Shown here piece after piece: positions 53,238-62,743 of a stretch of 64,000 nucleotides of DNA (position 1 is its first letter; each line of letters begins with the position of its first letter). The DNA lies in contig NZ_CAJZAG010000004.1 of the NCBI RefSeq assembly GCF_914271485.1, forward strand, positions 372,001-436,000. The letters run 5' to 3'. Both the position numbers and the translations under genes were made by a program. The notes beneath the pieces are model-generated. The model worked only from the letters and a program-made list of their open reading frames with translations, searched no databases and was not told the origin of the DNA. This stretch comes from Cupriavidus pampae (GTDB lineage: Bacteria > Pseudomonadota > Gammaproteobacteria > Burkholderiales > Burkholderiaceae).

Positions 53238-54854
53238 TCAGACCACGTAGCCGTGCGTCCGGTCGTGACGCCGGCGTTCGCCATCTCTTGCCGCGGCAGG
53301 ACCGAATCCACCACCGCCCGGCGTACGAAGAATGACCTCGTCGCCGGGGCTCAGCGTGTGCGGGATGCGCGCATTGATGGCCGCGCCATTGATCAGCACT
53401 TCGCCACACGCGCCAGCTTCCGCGCCGCCCAGCCCCGGTGCCGGCACATGCAGGCGCTCGGTCAGAAACACGACGGACAGCGGCGTCGGATGCTGACTGA
53501 CGAAGCAGATCTCCTCGCCCAGTCCGCCACGATGTTCACCGGCGCCGCCGGAGCCTTCGCGTAGTCTCTTGTAGCGAAAGAGTAGCGGTGCATCGCGCTC
53601 CGCGACCTCGATCGGCGTCGGCGAGATATTGCTCGGCCATGACATCACCGATGCGCCATCTTTTCTCGCGGTGCCACCAAGACCGCCGTTGTAGAACAGG
53701 ACCGTGGCAAACGGCTTACCTTCCGCGGTGGTGCCGCTGAGATTGCAGATCCATAGCGGTGACCCGACGCCGGCCATCACCGCATTGGGCAGCACGCGAT
53801 GCATGGCACCGAAGATCGCGGTCGGCACATAGTGCCCCGTGCAGGCCCGCCCTCCCACCGGTGCCGGCGAGCGTGGGTTCAGAATGGTGCCTTCCGGCGC
53901 CGTCACCTTGATAGGACGAAACAGCCCATCGTTGTTGGGCAGGTCCGGCAGCAACAGGCATTTGATCGCATACACCGACATCGCGTTGGTATAGGACAGC
54001 ACGCAGTTGATACCACGCGGCTGTTGCGCCGACGTGCCCGTGAAATCGCACTCGATGCCGCCGTCCCTGACGCGTACCGTGACCGCGAAGCGGAAGCGTT
54101 CGCCAAAGCCATCGGTTTCCATCTCGTACGGGTAGCTACCTTCCGGCAATTTCGCGATGGCGCGCCGCATGGCATCTTCACTGCGCGTGAACAGCGCGTG
54201 GGCCAGATCGTCGATGCCGGGCAGCGCGTACTCGTGCAGGATCGACGCGAGCCGGGTGCCGATCAGCTCGACCGCACCGACCTGCGCCCAGATATCGCCC
54301 ACTGTCTGCTCGGGCGTGCGCACGTTGGTGCGAATCAGCGACAGCAGCGTTTCGTCGGCCTGATTGGCACGCAGCAGCGGCATCAGCGGAATATGGAAGC
54401 CTTCTTCGAACAGTTCCCGCGCATCCACGGAGCGGATCTTGCCGCCGATGTCGGGCACATGTCCCGCCGTCGCGGCAAAGCCGATCAGCGACCCTTCGTG
54501 GAACAGCGGCTTGACCAGGCACACATCGTTCAGGTGCCCCGTGCCGATCCAGGGGTTGTTGGTGATGTAGATATCGCCGGGCTGCATGTTTGCCGCGCCG
54601 ATCTTCGCGATGGCAGCCTGCACGGTGCGCGGAAGGGTGCCGATAAACGACGGAATGCTGCCACTGTTCTCCGCCAGCGCGCGCCCCGCGGAATCGGTCA
54701 CCACGACGGCGAAGTCGTTCGCTTCGGTCGACAGCGTCGAGAACGACGTACGGACGATGAGCTTGGCGGCCTCGTTGACGACCGAGCGCACGCGCGTCCA
54801 GAACACTTCCAGAAAAATGGGATCGACCGCGGTCGTATCGTTTGCAATGGCCAT
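53238..54854 (-). CDS. hyuB: N-methylhydantoinase B / 5-oxoprolinase beta-type subunit
   Basis: A 538-residue HyuB-family protein: DPIFLEVFWTRVRSVVNEAA at the start, TLSTEANDFAVVVTD, PGDIYITNNPWIGTGHLNDV, and the Gly-rich C-terminus LREGSGGAGEHRGGLG. With HyuA it forms an ATP-dependent amidohydrolase that opens hydantoin or 5-oxoproline rings (or acts as acetone-carboxylase-like carboxylase in relatives). The ATG at 54854 begins 3 bp after the hyuA stop, so the two are an operon. The substrate is not determined. Confidence 0.9.
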   Translation of the reverse strand: MAIANDTTAVDPIFLEVFWTRVRSVVNEAAKLIVRTSFSTLSTEANDFAVVVTDSAGRALAENSGSIPSFIGTLPRTVQAAIAKIGAANMQPGDIYITNNPWIGTGHLNDVCLVKPLFHEGSLIGFAATAGHVPDIGGKIRSVDARELFEEGFHIPLMPLLRANQADETLLSLIRTNVRTPEQTVGDIWAQVGAVELIGTRLASILHEYALPGIDDLAHALFTRSEDAMRRAIAKLPEGSYPYEMETDGFGERFRFAVTVRVRDGGIECDFTGTSAQQPRGINCVLSYTNAMSVYAIKCLLLPDLPNNDGLFRPIKVTAPEGTILNPRSPAPVGGRACTGHYVPTAIFGAMHRVLPNAVMAGVGSPLWICNLSGTTAEGKPFATVLFYNGGLGGTARKDGASVMSWPSNISPTPIEVAERDAPLLFRYKRLREGSGGAGEHRGGLGEEICFVSQHPTPLSVVFLTERLHVPAPGLGGAEAGACGEVLINGAAINARIPHTLSPGDEVILRTPGGGGFGPAAARDGERRRHDRTHGYVV

Positions 54855-54857
54855 GGC

Positions 54858-56993
54858 TCAGTGCTCCTTGATGGTGATGACCAGATTGCCGCTGGCGAGT
54901 TGCTCGACGTGTCCCTTGGGGCCCACCACCAGCGTGGAGCTGGTGTCCTCGACGAGCAGCGGACCCTCCGCGGAAAATCCGACCCGCAGATCCGATCGCT
55001 GGAATACCGGCGTCTTCACGTAGCCCTGTGCCTCCCTGAAGTAAACATCGCGCATGTCCGACGGCGTGGCGCGTTGCCCAGCCTCCAATGATTTCGGCAC
55101 GAAGGCCATCCGCGGCGGCGCCTCGCCAGTGACGCGCAGGTTGACGAGTTCGATGGGCACGTCGGGCGGTGTGCGGCCAAATTTCTCGCGATAGGCGAAT
55201 TCGAACGCCGCGGTCAGGGCCTCGCGCACGGCTGGTTCACCGGCCGCGTCCGCCAGATAGGGACCCTCTGGCAACTCGACCGAAAGCGTGAAGCCCTGAC
55301 CGACAAAGCGACCATCGGCATGACGCGACAGCCGGATGGGACCGAACGTGGCATCGACGGATGCCAGCGAATCCTGCACCTGTGCCTCGAGATTGCGGAA
55401 GGCCTCTTCCAGCTCGGCAAGCCGCCCGGACGACGGGCGAAACGTTGCGGTGCGGGAGCGATCCGCGCGGGCCGGCGCGACCAGCAGACCGTACGCGGAC
55501 GCAACACCCGCGGCCGGCGGGCAGATGATCGTGCCGACGCCGATCTTCTGCGCCACGTAATACGCGTGCAGGGGGCCCCCGCCACCCGTGCACAGCAGCA
55601 CGAAATCACGTGGGTCGCGGCCGCGTTCCGCCGCGTGCACGCGCGCCGCGCCGGCCATGTTCTCGGCCACGATATCGTGCATGCCCCATGCCACGTCGAG
55701 GGGGCCGAGCCCCATGCCGGCGCCGATCCGCGACAGCGCGTCTCGTGCCTTGTGGCGATCGACGGTCATGGTGCCGCCGGCAAAGTAATCGGGGTTCAGA
55801 TAGCCGAGGACCAGGTTGGCGTCGGTGACGGTCGGGTCTTCACCGCCCAGGCCATAGCACGCTGGGCCCGGTTCCGAGCCGGCACTATGCGGCCCGACCT
55901 TCATCAATCCCAGTTCATCGCAATGCGCGATGCTGCCACCGCCCGCGCCAATCTCGATCAGGTCGATGGTGGTGATGCGAATCGGCAGGCCGCTGCCTTC
56001 GGCAAAGCGCTTGCGACGCGCGGCTTCAAAGCCGAAGGCGATATACGGCTTGCCGTGTTCGACGAGGCAAAGCTTGGCCGTGGTGCCGCCCATATCGAAG
56101 GCCATCAGATTGGACTGGTTGTCACGATGACTGTAGTGCGCTGCGGAGATGGCACCCGCCGCGGGGCCCGACTCCAGCAGTTCGATCGGATTCCGCTTGG
56201 CTTCCTCGATATGGGAGAGGCCGCCATTCGACAGCATCAGCAGCACGCCTTTCGGCAGGCCCAGCGCGATCAGGCGAGCCTCCAGCGCATCGAGATAGCG
56301 CTTTGCCAATGGCTTGATATAGGCGTTGGCGACCGTTGTGGAATTGCGCTCGAACTCGCGAATGACGGGCGCCACGTCGGACGACAGCGTGACGTGGAGA
56401 TGCGGGAAATCCTGCTCGATCCACGTCCTGACCTGCTGCTCATGTCCGGCGAATGCGTAGGCGTGGAGCAGGCATACGGCGATCGACTCCACGCCTTTCT
56501 CGACCAGTTCCGCGACGGCCCGGCGCACGTCTGCCGCCTCGGGCGACTCCAGGACCTGCCCATGGCCATCGATCCGGCCGCCAATCTCCGCGCGCAGGTT
56601 GCGCGGCACCAGCGCGGGTGCCGGTTCGATATGGATGTCATAGAGGTCGTACTTGCGCTCGTGCCCGATCTCGAGCACATCGCGAAAGCCGCGCGTCGTC
56701 AGCAAGCCGGTGGTGCTGCCGCGCCGTTCGATGAGCGCGTTGGTGAAGAGCGTGGTGGCATGGACCACTCTGGCGACGCTGCCCGGGCGAATGCCGCAGG
56801 TCTGCATAAGCTGTCGCACGCCGTCGGCCACGCCCTGCGCGGGATCGCCGTGAGTCGTCAGGACCTTGAGGCTATGTAGTGCGCCTTCGCTGTAGTCCAG
56901 GGCGACCACGTCCGTGAACGTGCCGCCGATATCGATGCCTATTGCCCAGGTTGTCAAAGCAAGCCCCTTATCCGCATGGTGTGAGCCCATCAT
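54858..56993 (-). CDS. hyuA: N-methylhydantoinase A / 5-oxoprolinase alpha-type subunit (ATPase)
   Basis: A 711-residue ASKHA-fold ATPase. Near the start AIGIDIGGTFTDVVALD binds phosphate. Further landmarks are HATTLFTNALIERRG, LLMLSNGGLSH, AFDMGGTTAKLCLVE, and GAGGGSIAHCDELG. It hydrolyses ATP to drive ring opening by HyuB. The ATG at 56993 is used; a TTG at 56957 with AAGGGG upstream would remove 12 non-conserved residues and may be the true start. It is first in the hyuAB operon and is divergent from the peroxiredoxin gene (57209) across about 215 bp with no visible operator. Confidence 0.9.
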   Translation of the reverse strand: MMGSHHADKGLALTTWAIGIDIGGTFTDVVALDYSEGALHSLKVLTTHGDPAQGVADGVRQLMQTCGIRPGSVARVVHATTLFTNALIERRGSTTGLLTTRGFRDVLEIGHERKYDLYDIHIEPAPALVPRNLRAEIGGRIDGHGQVLESPEAADVRRAVAELVEKGVESIAVCLLHAYAFAGHEQQVRTWIEQDFPHLHVTLSSDVAPVIREFERNSTTVANAYIKPLAKRYLDALEARLIALGLPKGVLLMLSNGGLSHIEEAKRNPIELLESGPAAGAISAAHYSHRDNQSNLMAFDMGGTTAKLCLVEHGKPYIAFGFEAARRKRFAEGSGLPIRITTIDLIEIGAGGGSIAHCDELGLMKVGPHSAGSEPGPACYGLGGEDPTVTDANLVLGYLNPDYFAGGTMTVDRHKARDALSRIGAGMGLGPLDVAWGMHDIVAENMAGAARVHAAERGRDPRDFVLLCTGGGGPLHAYYVAQKIGVGTIICPPAAGVASAYGLLVAPARADRSRTATFRPSSGRLAELEEAFRNLEAQVQDSLASVDATFGPIRLSRHADGRFVGQGFTLSVELPEGPYLADAAGEPAVREALTAAFEFAYREKFGRTPPDVPIELVNLRVTGEAPPRMAFVPKSLEAGQRATPSDMRDVYFREAQGYVKTPVFQRSDLRVGFSAEGPLLVEDTSSTLVVGPKGHVEQLASGNLVITIKEH

Positions 56994-57208
56994 AAGGATC
57001 GTTATTTACAAACGCCAATGACATATATCGATGGATTATTCATCCGAGCAGATAAATTGCAGACTTGGGACGCAGAACCGTTCGGATGTGGAATGGCGGG
57101 CGCGTATGCGAATCCGTGGCGTGGGGAATGCGCGAAGAATGGAGTGGCCTTAACTTTCCAACCCGCGCCACCCCACGCTATGACGGGAAGCGCGATCGAG
57201 GAGTACCC

Positions 57209-57721
57209 ATGGCAGCCACTGCCGAGCCCCTGAAGGAAGGCCAGATCGCGCCGGACTTCGATCTTCATGCCACACCGGACCAGACCATCTCGCTGCGCGA
57301 ACTGCGTGGCCGTCCGGTTGTGATGGCGTTCTACCCCGCAGACTGGAGCCCGGTCTGCGGCGACGAGATGACGCTCTTCAACGCGACGCGGCATGAGATC
57401 GAAGCTTATGGCGCGGTCCTGCTCGGGATTTCCGTGGACAGCGTCTGGAGCCATATGGCCTTTGCCGACCAACGCAAGCTGCATTTCCCGTTGCTCGCGG
57501 ACTTCGAGCCCAAGGGCGCCACCGCGCGGGCGTACGGGGTCTACCGCGAGGCGGATGGCACCTCGGAGCGCGCGCTGTTCGTGATCGACGCCGAGGGCAA
57601 GATCGGCTGGAGCTATGTTTCGCCGGTGGCGATCAATCCCGGGGTCGATGGCGTGCTCGATGCACTGGGCCGGTTGCCGCAATCCAAGCCGGCTGCCAAT
57701 CCGGGCAAGGAGGCGTCATGA
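57209..57721 (+). CDS. One-cysteine peroxiredoxin (AhpC/TSA family)
   Basis: A 170-residue thioredoxin-fold peroxidase. The peroxidatic Cys is in DWSPVCGDEM (about residue 49) and the only cysteine in the protein, so it is a one-Cys or BCP-like form needing an external thiol. ATG 57209 follows GAGGAG. It overlaps the next gene (DsbA-like) by 4 bp as ATGA, so the two are made together; the partner may supply the resolving thiol. It protects against hydroperoxides in the cytosol. Confidence 0.88.
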   Translation: MAATAEPLKEGQIAPDFDLHATPDQTISLRELRGRPVVMAFYPADWSPVCGDEMTLFNATRHEIEAYGAVLLGISVDSVWSHMAFADQRKLHFPLLADFEPKGATARAYGVYREADGTSERALFVIDAEGKIGWSYVSPVAINPGVDGVLDALGRLPQSKPAANPGKEAS

Positions 57722-58245
57722 GTCATCTCACCATTCCGGTCAGCGCGGCCGATCATCTGCAGGGCAACGCGGATGCGCCGCTCGTGCTGGTCGAGTACGG
57801 CGATTTCGAGTGCCCGTTCTGCGGTCGCATGTATCCCATCATCCAGCAGCTGCAGCGCGAACTCGGGGACCGGCTTGCCGTGGTCTATCGGCACTTTCCG
57901 CTCGTCGATATGCATCCGCATGCGGGCGCGGCGGCGATGGTCAGCGAGGCCGCCGCGCAGGCGGGCAAGTTCTGGCCGATGCACGATCGGCTGTTCGAAA
58001 GCCAGGGCGCGCTCGAGGACGACGATCTCGTGCGCTATGGGCGCGAGCTTGGCGTGCCCGAGGCGTTGGTCCAGCGTGCGTTCGACGGTGACAAGGACTT
58101 CGTCGCCAAGATCGAGGCGGACTTCAAGGGCGGCGTGCGCAGCGGCGTGAATGGCACGCCATCGCTGTTTCTCAACGGCACGCGCTATGACGGGGAACCG
58201 GATTTCGCTCCGCTGCTGAAGACGCTGGAGCGCATGTTGGGCTGA
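57718..58245 (+). CDS. Cytosolic DsbA-like thioredoxin-fold oxidoreductase (CPFC)
   Basis: A 175-residue DsbA-family protein with the active site DFECPFCGRMY (about residue 36) and cis-Pro loop NGTPSLFLNG (about 148). There is no signal peptide, so it acts in the cytosol, unlike periplasmic DsbA, but like FrnE and the thioredoxin_4 family often linked with antiporters. It overlaps the peroxiredoxin gene by 4 bp. The reductant for the one-Cys peroxiredoxin is a plausible role, not proven. Confidence 0.88.
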   Translation: MSHLTIPVSAADHLQGNADAPLVLVEYGDFECPFCGRMYPIIQQLQRELGDRLAVVYRHFPLVDMHPHAGAAAMVSEAAAQAGKFWPMHDRLFESQGALEDDDLVRYGRELGVPEALVQRAFDGDKDFVAKIEADFKGGVRSGVNGTPSLFLNGTRYDGEPDFAPLLKTLERMLG

Positions 58246-58261
58246 GCCACTGGCTCAGCCC
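58239..58261. terminator. Hairpin at the convergent end of the DsbA-like and EgtBD genes
   Basis: GGGCTGAGCC-ACT-GGCTCAGCCC is a perfect 10-bp stem overlapping the stop codon of the DsbA-like gene and 17 bp before the EgtBD stop on the other strand. It probably ends both transcripts; it lacks a T-run. Confidence 0.6.
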
Positions 58262-58277
58262 GTCGTGCTTATCGTAA

Positions 58278-60458
58278 CTACCGAGCGCTGCTGAGCTCGA
58301 ACACGCCAAACTCCGGCGCGTCGCTGATCCAGTGGCGCGTCACCTGCCAGCCGGCATCGGCCGCCAGCGTGGAGAACGACTCGATCGTGAACTTGTGCGA
58401 GTTCTCGGTATGCAGTCGCTCGCCACGCCGGAACGTGAACGACTGGCCGGCCGCGTGCACGATCTGATCGACGCGGCTGACCAGATGCATCTCGATGCGA
58501 TGGTGCACCTCGTTCCAGATGGCCAGATGGTCGAACGTGTCCGGATCGAAGTTGCCGTCAAGCTCGCGGTTGATGCGCACCAGCAGATTCTTGTTGAAGC
58601 GCGCGGTCACGCCCTCGGCATCGTCATAGGCGCGCAGCAGCGTCGGCAGGTCCTTGACCATGTCCGCGCCAACGATCATGCGCGCATCGGCGCCGAGCGT
58701 CTCGCGCGCATTGCGCAGGAACTGCGCCGCCTCCTCGTGCGTGAAATTGCCGATCGTCGAGCCCGGAAAGAAGCCGACGCGCGGCCGCGCGTGCGCGGCT
58801 TCCGGCAGCGCGAACGGCTGCGTGAAGTCGGCCTCGAGCGCATGCACGCGCAGCGCGGGATAGCGCTGTGCCAGTCGCGTCACGGCGCCAGCCAGCGCAT
58901 CGCCGCTGATATCGATCGGCACATACGTGTCGATGCGATCGCTGGCGGCCAGCAGCAGGTTGGTCTTGTCGCTGGCGCCGCTGCCGAATTCGATCAGCGC
59001 GGTGCCCGGCGCAAACGATGCCACCACCTCGCTGGCAATGCGCGTCAGCAGCGCGGACTCCGTGCGCGTGGGGTAGTACTCGGGCGTGCGGCAGATCGCC
59101 TCGAACAGTTCCGACCCCGCCGCATCGTAGAAGTACTTTGGCGACATCGCCTTGGGATGGCCGGACAGACCCACCCGCATATCACGCGTGAAATCGGCAT
59201 AGTCGTCGTGCCCGTCATCGTGCCGCCCGCGCGGCTGGGTGCCCGGATCGCGCGCGAGTCGCACCCCCGCGAACATCCAGCGCATATGCGGGTAGAAGAA
59301 ATTGCGATAGGTCGGCCGCACATGGCCGGGCGGCGTCACGCTCGCGCCGCCGCGCAACACGAGCTGACTCACCATGAACTTGCCGTTGTACTCGCCAATC
59401 GCATCCATCGATGCATGGAAGCCCGGATAGGGGCCGTACGCCGTCTGCGTCCATTGCCACGCCACGCCGTCCACCTGGGTCAGCACACCGGCGCGCGTGC
59501 TGATCTCCCACTCGGCCTCGGAGGGCAGGCGGGCGCCGGCCCAGCGCGCATACGCATTGGCTTCGTAATAGCTCACGTGCACGACCGGCGCGTCCCAGTC
59601 GATCGAACGCAGGCCGCCTAGCGTCATCTCCTGCCAGCCGTGCTCCGAGTGCTGCCAGTAGAGCGGCGCGGCCAGCTCACCGGCCTTCACGCGAGCCCAG
59701 CCATCGGCGAGCCACAGCTCGGCGCGCGTGTAGCCGCCATCGTTGATGAAGCGCAGCCATTCGCCATTGGTCACCAGGCGATCGGCAATCTCGAACGGCG
59801 CGACGTAGGTCTTGTGCCGCGGCCGTTCGTTGTCGAAACAGAAACCTTCGCTGTCGTCGCCAATCTCGATCAGCCCACCCTCCATGCGCGCGAAGCGCGC
59901 GCGGCCCGCCGCGTGCGGACGTGGCCAGCGTGGGTCATAAGCGGGCTTGAGCGGCGACTGCGCGAACAGATGGAGGATGTCCATCAGCAGCAGTTCCTGG
60001 TGCTGTTCCTCGTGCGCGAGGCCAAGGTCCATCAACGCGTCCAGTGCGTCCGTCGCATGCGTATCGAGCAACGCCAGCATCTGCGCATCCACGTGCGCGC
60101 GATAGGCCATGACGTCGTCGACGGTCGGCCGGCTCAGCAGTCCACGAAACGGGCGTGGCTGACGTTCACCGATCGCTTCGTAGTACGAGTTGAACAGGTA
60201 GCCGTAGCTGGCGTCGTAGGGTTTGTAGCCGTGCAGATGCGGCGTCAGCAGAAACGTCTCGAAGAACCACGTGGTATGCCCGAGGTGCCATTTGGCGGGG
60301 CTCGCATCGGGCATGGACTGGATCGCCATGTCTTCCGCATTCAGCGGCTCGACCAATGCGAGCGTGCGCTGGCGAACTTCGAGAAAACGTGTGCGGAGCT
60401 GACTGTACTGCGGTGGCGCACGGTGCCCGGCGGGCACGCCTTGAGTCTGCAATGCCAT
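58278..60458 (-). CDS. egtBD: Fused ergothioneine enzyme: EgtB sulfoxide synthase plus EgtD histidine methyltransferase
   Basis: A 726-residue fusion. Residues 1-404 are EgtB: a DinB-like N-terminal domain with iron ligands in WHLGHTTWFFETF (His58/His61) and LAHEEQHQELLLMD (His149/His153), then an FGE-sulfatase-type domain (RWAGARLPSEAEWE, MFAGVRLARD). Residues about 420-726 are EgtD: YYPTRTE, the SAM loop LIEFGSGASDKTNLLL, GSTIGNFTHEEA and SHKFTIESF. EgtD trimethylates histidine to hercynine, EgtB joins it to a thiol as the sulfoxide. The usual organisation is two genes; here a short His/Asp-rich linker (405-420) joins them. It follows the DUF427 gene by 63 bp. No EgtE lyase is visible in the window. 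Confidence 0.93.
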   Translation of the reverse strand: MALQTQGVPAGHRAPPQYSQLRTRFLEVRQRTLALVEPLNAEDMAIQSMPDASPAKWHLGHTTWFFETFLLTPHLHGYKPYDASYGYLFNSYYEAIGERQPRPFRGLLSRPTVDDVMAYRAHVDAQMLALLDTHATDALDALMDLGLAHEEQHQELLLMDILHLFAQSPLKPAYDPRWPRPHAAGRARFARMEGGLIEIGDDSEGFCFDNERPRHKTYVAPFEIADRLVTNGEWLRFINDGGYTRAELWLADGWARVKAGELAAPLYWQHSEHGWQEMTLGGLRSIDWDAPVVHVSYYEANAYARWAGARLPSEAEWEISTRAGVLTQVDGVAWQWTQTAYGPYPGFHASMDAIGEYNGKFMVSQLVLRGGASVTPPGHVRPTYRNFFYPHMRWMFAGVRLARDPGTQPRGRHDDGHDDYADFTRDMRVGLSGHPKAMSPKYFYDAAGSELFEAICRTPEYYPTRTESALLTRIASEVVASFAPGTALIEFGSGASDKTNLLLAASDRIDTYVPIDISGDALAGAVTRLAQRYPALRVHALEADFTQPFALPEAAHARPRVGFFPGSTIGNFTHEEAAQFLRNARETLGADARMIVGADMVKDLPTLLRAYDDAEGVTARFNKNLLVRINRELDGNFDPDTFDHLAIWNEVHHRIEMHLVSRVDQIVHAAGQSFTFRRGERLHTENSHKFTIESFSTLAADAGWQVTRHWISDAPEFGVFELSSAR

Positions 60459-60521
60459 GGTGTCGTGTTGTTTTTGTTGTGAGGGGGCCGTAGCCCCCCG
60501 GGGAGAGACGACAGCGCGCGG

Positions 60522-60899
60522 TCAGGCGCTCACTGCAATGCTGTCGACACGATCGGGATAGAACGCGAGATGGCTGGCGATGGAAGCCACGGCTTCATGC
60601 GGGGTTTCGTAGGTCCACACCGCGTTGGCCCCACGCTCGCCCGCCGCCGCAATGCTGTAGTACGACGCATCGCCCTTGTAGGGGCAATGCGTGCTGTGCG
60701 CGGTGCGGGTCAGCAATGTCATGTCCGCGTCTTCGCGCGGGATGTAGTACACGGCGGGATAGGTGGACTCCTGCAGCACGAGCGCGCGCCGGCTATCGGC
60801 AATCACGCGTCCGCCCGCGGTCACGATCACGCGGTCCGGCAGCGGCTTGATATCGATGGGATGGTCCGGCCCCGGAATTCTGACGGTCTTGCCTTGCAT
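60522..60899 (-). CDS. DUF427 family protein
   Basis: A 125-residue protein of the DUF427 family. Visible features: ARGRVIADSRRALVLQEST-like core, YPAVYYIPREDADMTLL, and the conserved THCPYKGDASYYS stretch near residue 75. These small cytosolic beta-proteins are of unknown function and sometimes linked with sulfur or ergothioneine genes. ATG 60899 has GGAGAC upstream. It is immediately upstream of egtBD on the same strand, so co-transcription is likely. The long in-frame upstream extension is not family-like. Confidence 0.85.
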   Translation of the reverse strand: MQGKTVRIPGPDHPIDIKPLPDRVIVTAGGRVIADSRRALVLQESTYPAVYYIPREDADMTLLTRTAHSTHCPYKGDASYYSIAAAGERGANAVWTYETPHEAVASIASHLAFYPDRVDSIAVSA

Positions 60900-61237
60900 G
60901 GCGGTCTCCTCGTCTCGGGTAGAAAAGTAGGCGCGGCAAGCGCCGCGCCTTGCACCAACCACGCATGCGGACGAACAGTCTGGCAGGCGCGCTGACACCA
61001 AATGAAAAAACCGCCACGGAGGTGACGTGGGGTCGAAAGGAGAGAAGAGCTCCGACCCCACCGGGACGATAGCAAGGTCTGACGCATCAGAAAAGGGCGA
61101 GCGCGGAACACACTTTTCTTCTGTGTAAAACAATGCACCCCTCATGCAACCGGCATAACTGCCGTGTGCGGCCGGGCGGGGGGAGGCAAAGCAGGGCAGA
61201 TGCGGACAATTGCGCGGTTTTGCGCCACAACCCACAA
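60900..61237. promoter_or_regulatory. Upstream region of the DUF427-EgtBD operon with a long inverted repeat
   Basis: This 338-bp gap has no gene. GTGGGGTCG-N17-CGACCCCAC (61027-61061) is a perfect 9-bp-arm inverted repeat. It is preceded by a smaller CCACG/CGTGG stem and followed by ACACA-N9-TGTGT (about 61111-61129), which could terminate the GntR transcript. The large hairpin would fall in the 5' region of the DUF427-egtBD mRNA, so it may be regulatory. Confidence 0.4.
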
Positions 61238-61921
61238 CTATCGCGATTGTTCCTCGACCCACAGCGACAGCCGGACCTTGTAGGCCTGCTGGATATGCCG
61301 CCGTGCGATTTGTTCGGCTTGCGTGGGATTACGCGCCTCGAGCGCTTCCACAAGCGCCATGTGTTCCTCGTACGAGCCACGCGCGCGGCCCGGCACGGCG
61401 AGCGTCGAGCGTCCCAGCAGCGCCATCGATTCATGCAGCGTGCGCAGGGTCTTGAGCAGGTAACGGTTATGCGCGCAGCGGTGCAGTGTCTCGTGAAACA
61501 GGCGGTTGTTGGAGACCAGTCGTTCGGGGTCTTCGGCCAGCACGAGGTCGCGCTCGACGATATCGCGCAGCAGCGAGATCTCGACGTCGGTCGCATGGCG
61601 CGCGGCCAGCGCGGCGGCGGTGGCCTCCAGCACCTCGCGCATCACGTACAGCTCGCTGACCATGCTGGCATCGAGCTGCGTCACCATCATGCCGCGATTG
61701 GGCTCGTTGACGACCAGTCCTTCGGACTCGAGTCGCGACAGGGCTTCGCGCACCGGCGTGCGGGACAGCCCCAGCGATTCGGCGAGCTCGACTTCGCGCA
61801 GGCGGGTGCCGGGCGCCAGGTGCCCGGCCTGGATCGCGGAGCGCAGTTGTTGATAGGCCCGTTCGGACCGCGGCAACGAAGCCTGGCTGTCGTCGGAGCC
61901 AGCAAGATCGGATGGAAGCAT
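61238..61921 (-). CDS. GntR-family transcriptional regulator (FCD domain)
   Basis: A 227-residue protein. The N-terminal winged helix (about residues 18-75) contains AYQQLRSAIQAGHLAPGTRL and ESLGLSRTPVREALSRLESEGL. The C-terminal FCD effector domain (about 85-215) has the metal-ligand His residues in FHETLHRCAHNRYL. ATG 61921 is used; a GTG at 61984 would add 21 residues after the TerC stop. It is downstream of the TerC gene (69 bp gap) on the same strand and may respond to an organic acid. Its targets are unknown; a palindrome before the ketopantoate-reductase-like gene at 62973 is a candidate site. Confidence 0.88.
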   Translation of the reverse strand: MLPSDLAGSDDSQASLPRSERAYQQLRSAIQAGHLAPGTRLREVELAESLGLSRTPVREALSRLESEGLVVNEPNRGMMVTQLDASMVSELYVMREVLEATAAALAARHATDVEISLLRDIVERDLVLAEDPERLVSNNRLFHETLHRCAHNRYLLKTLRTLHESMALLGRSTLAVPGRARGSYEEHMALVEALEARNPTQAEQIARRHIQQAYKVRLSLWVEEQSR

Positions 61922-61990
61922 GGTTGTGGGGTTATGCGTGACGCCAACCGCAGATGATACCCGTTCGGTCGGCGCCACTGCCACGTGGCG

Positions 61991-62743
61991 CTAGTGCTGC
62001 TTGCGGCGCCGTCGCGCCACCATGTTGAGCGCCTCGACGGCGACCGAGAATGCCATGGCCGTATAGATATAGCCCTTCGGCACATGATGGCCGAGCCCGT
62101 CGGCGATCAGTGTCATGCCGATCATGATCAGGAACGCCAGCGCGAGCATCACGATGGTCGGATTGCGGTTGATGAAGTTGGCCAGCGGCCCGGCCGCGAA
62201 CAGCATCACCGTCACGGCCACGATCACCGCGATGAACATGATCGGGATGTGGTCGGTCATGCCGACCGCGGTGATGATGCTGTCGATCGAGAACACGATA
62301 TCGAGAATCAGGATCTGTCCGATGGCGGCCGCGAAGCCGGGCACGGCGCGCGCCACGCCCCCCGCTCCATCCGATCCTTCGCCTTCCTCTGGCTCGTCGA
62401 GTGCTACGTGCTGGTGAATCTCGCGGGTCGCCTTCCAGACCAGGAATGCACCACCGGCAATCAGGATCAGGTCGCGCCACGAAATGCCCTTGCCGAAGAT
62501 CGTGAACACGGGCTCGGTCAGCGACACGATGATCGCAATCGTGGCCAGCAGGCCCAGCCGCAGGATCAGCGCCAGACCGATACCGATGCGCCGCGCCTTT
62601 TCGCGCGTCTCGACGGGCAGCTTGTTGGTGAGGATGGAGATAAAGATGAGGTTGTCGATCCCGAGCACCACTTCCATCGCGATCAGCGTGGCGAGCGCGG
62701 CCCATGCCGCGGGGTCACGGGCGAGGTCCATCAGCGAATCCAT
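61991..62743 (-). CDS. TerC-family integral membrane protein
   Basis: A 250-residue polytopic protein with about seven hydrophobic segments. TerC signature acidic sites: [20 protein letters not shown] at the N-terminus and [17 protein letters not shown] in the middle, with the paired GIDN and SIDS Asp residues. A charged loop [10 protein letters not shown] separates the halves. TerC-like proteins (YgdQ/YoaE-type) export metal ions, notably manganese, or assist metallation of exported proteins. No riboswitch-like leader was recognised upstream. ATG 62743 fits the family. It is followed by the GntR gene. Confidence 0.9.
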   Translation of the reverse strand: MDSLMDLARDPAAWAALATLIAMEVVLGIDNLIFISILTNKLPVETREKARRIGIGLALILRLGLLATIAIIVSLTEPVFTIFGKGISWRDLILIAGGAFLVWKATREIHQHVALDEPEEGEGSDGAGGVARAVPGFAAAIGQILILDIVFSIDSIITAVGMTDHIPIMFIAVIVAVTVMLFAAGPLANFINRNPTIVMLALAFLIMIGMTLIADGLGHHVPKGYIYTAMAFSVAVEALNMVARRRRKQH

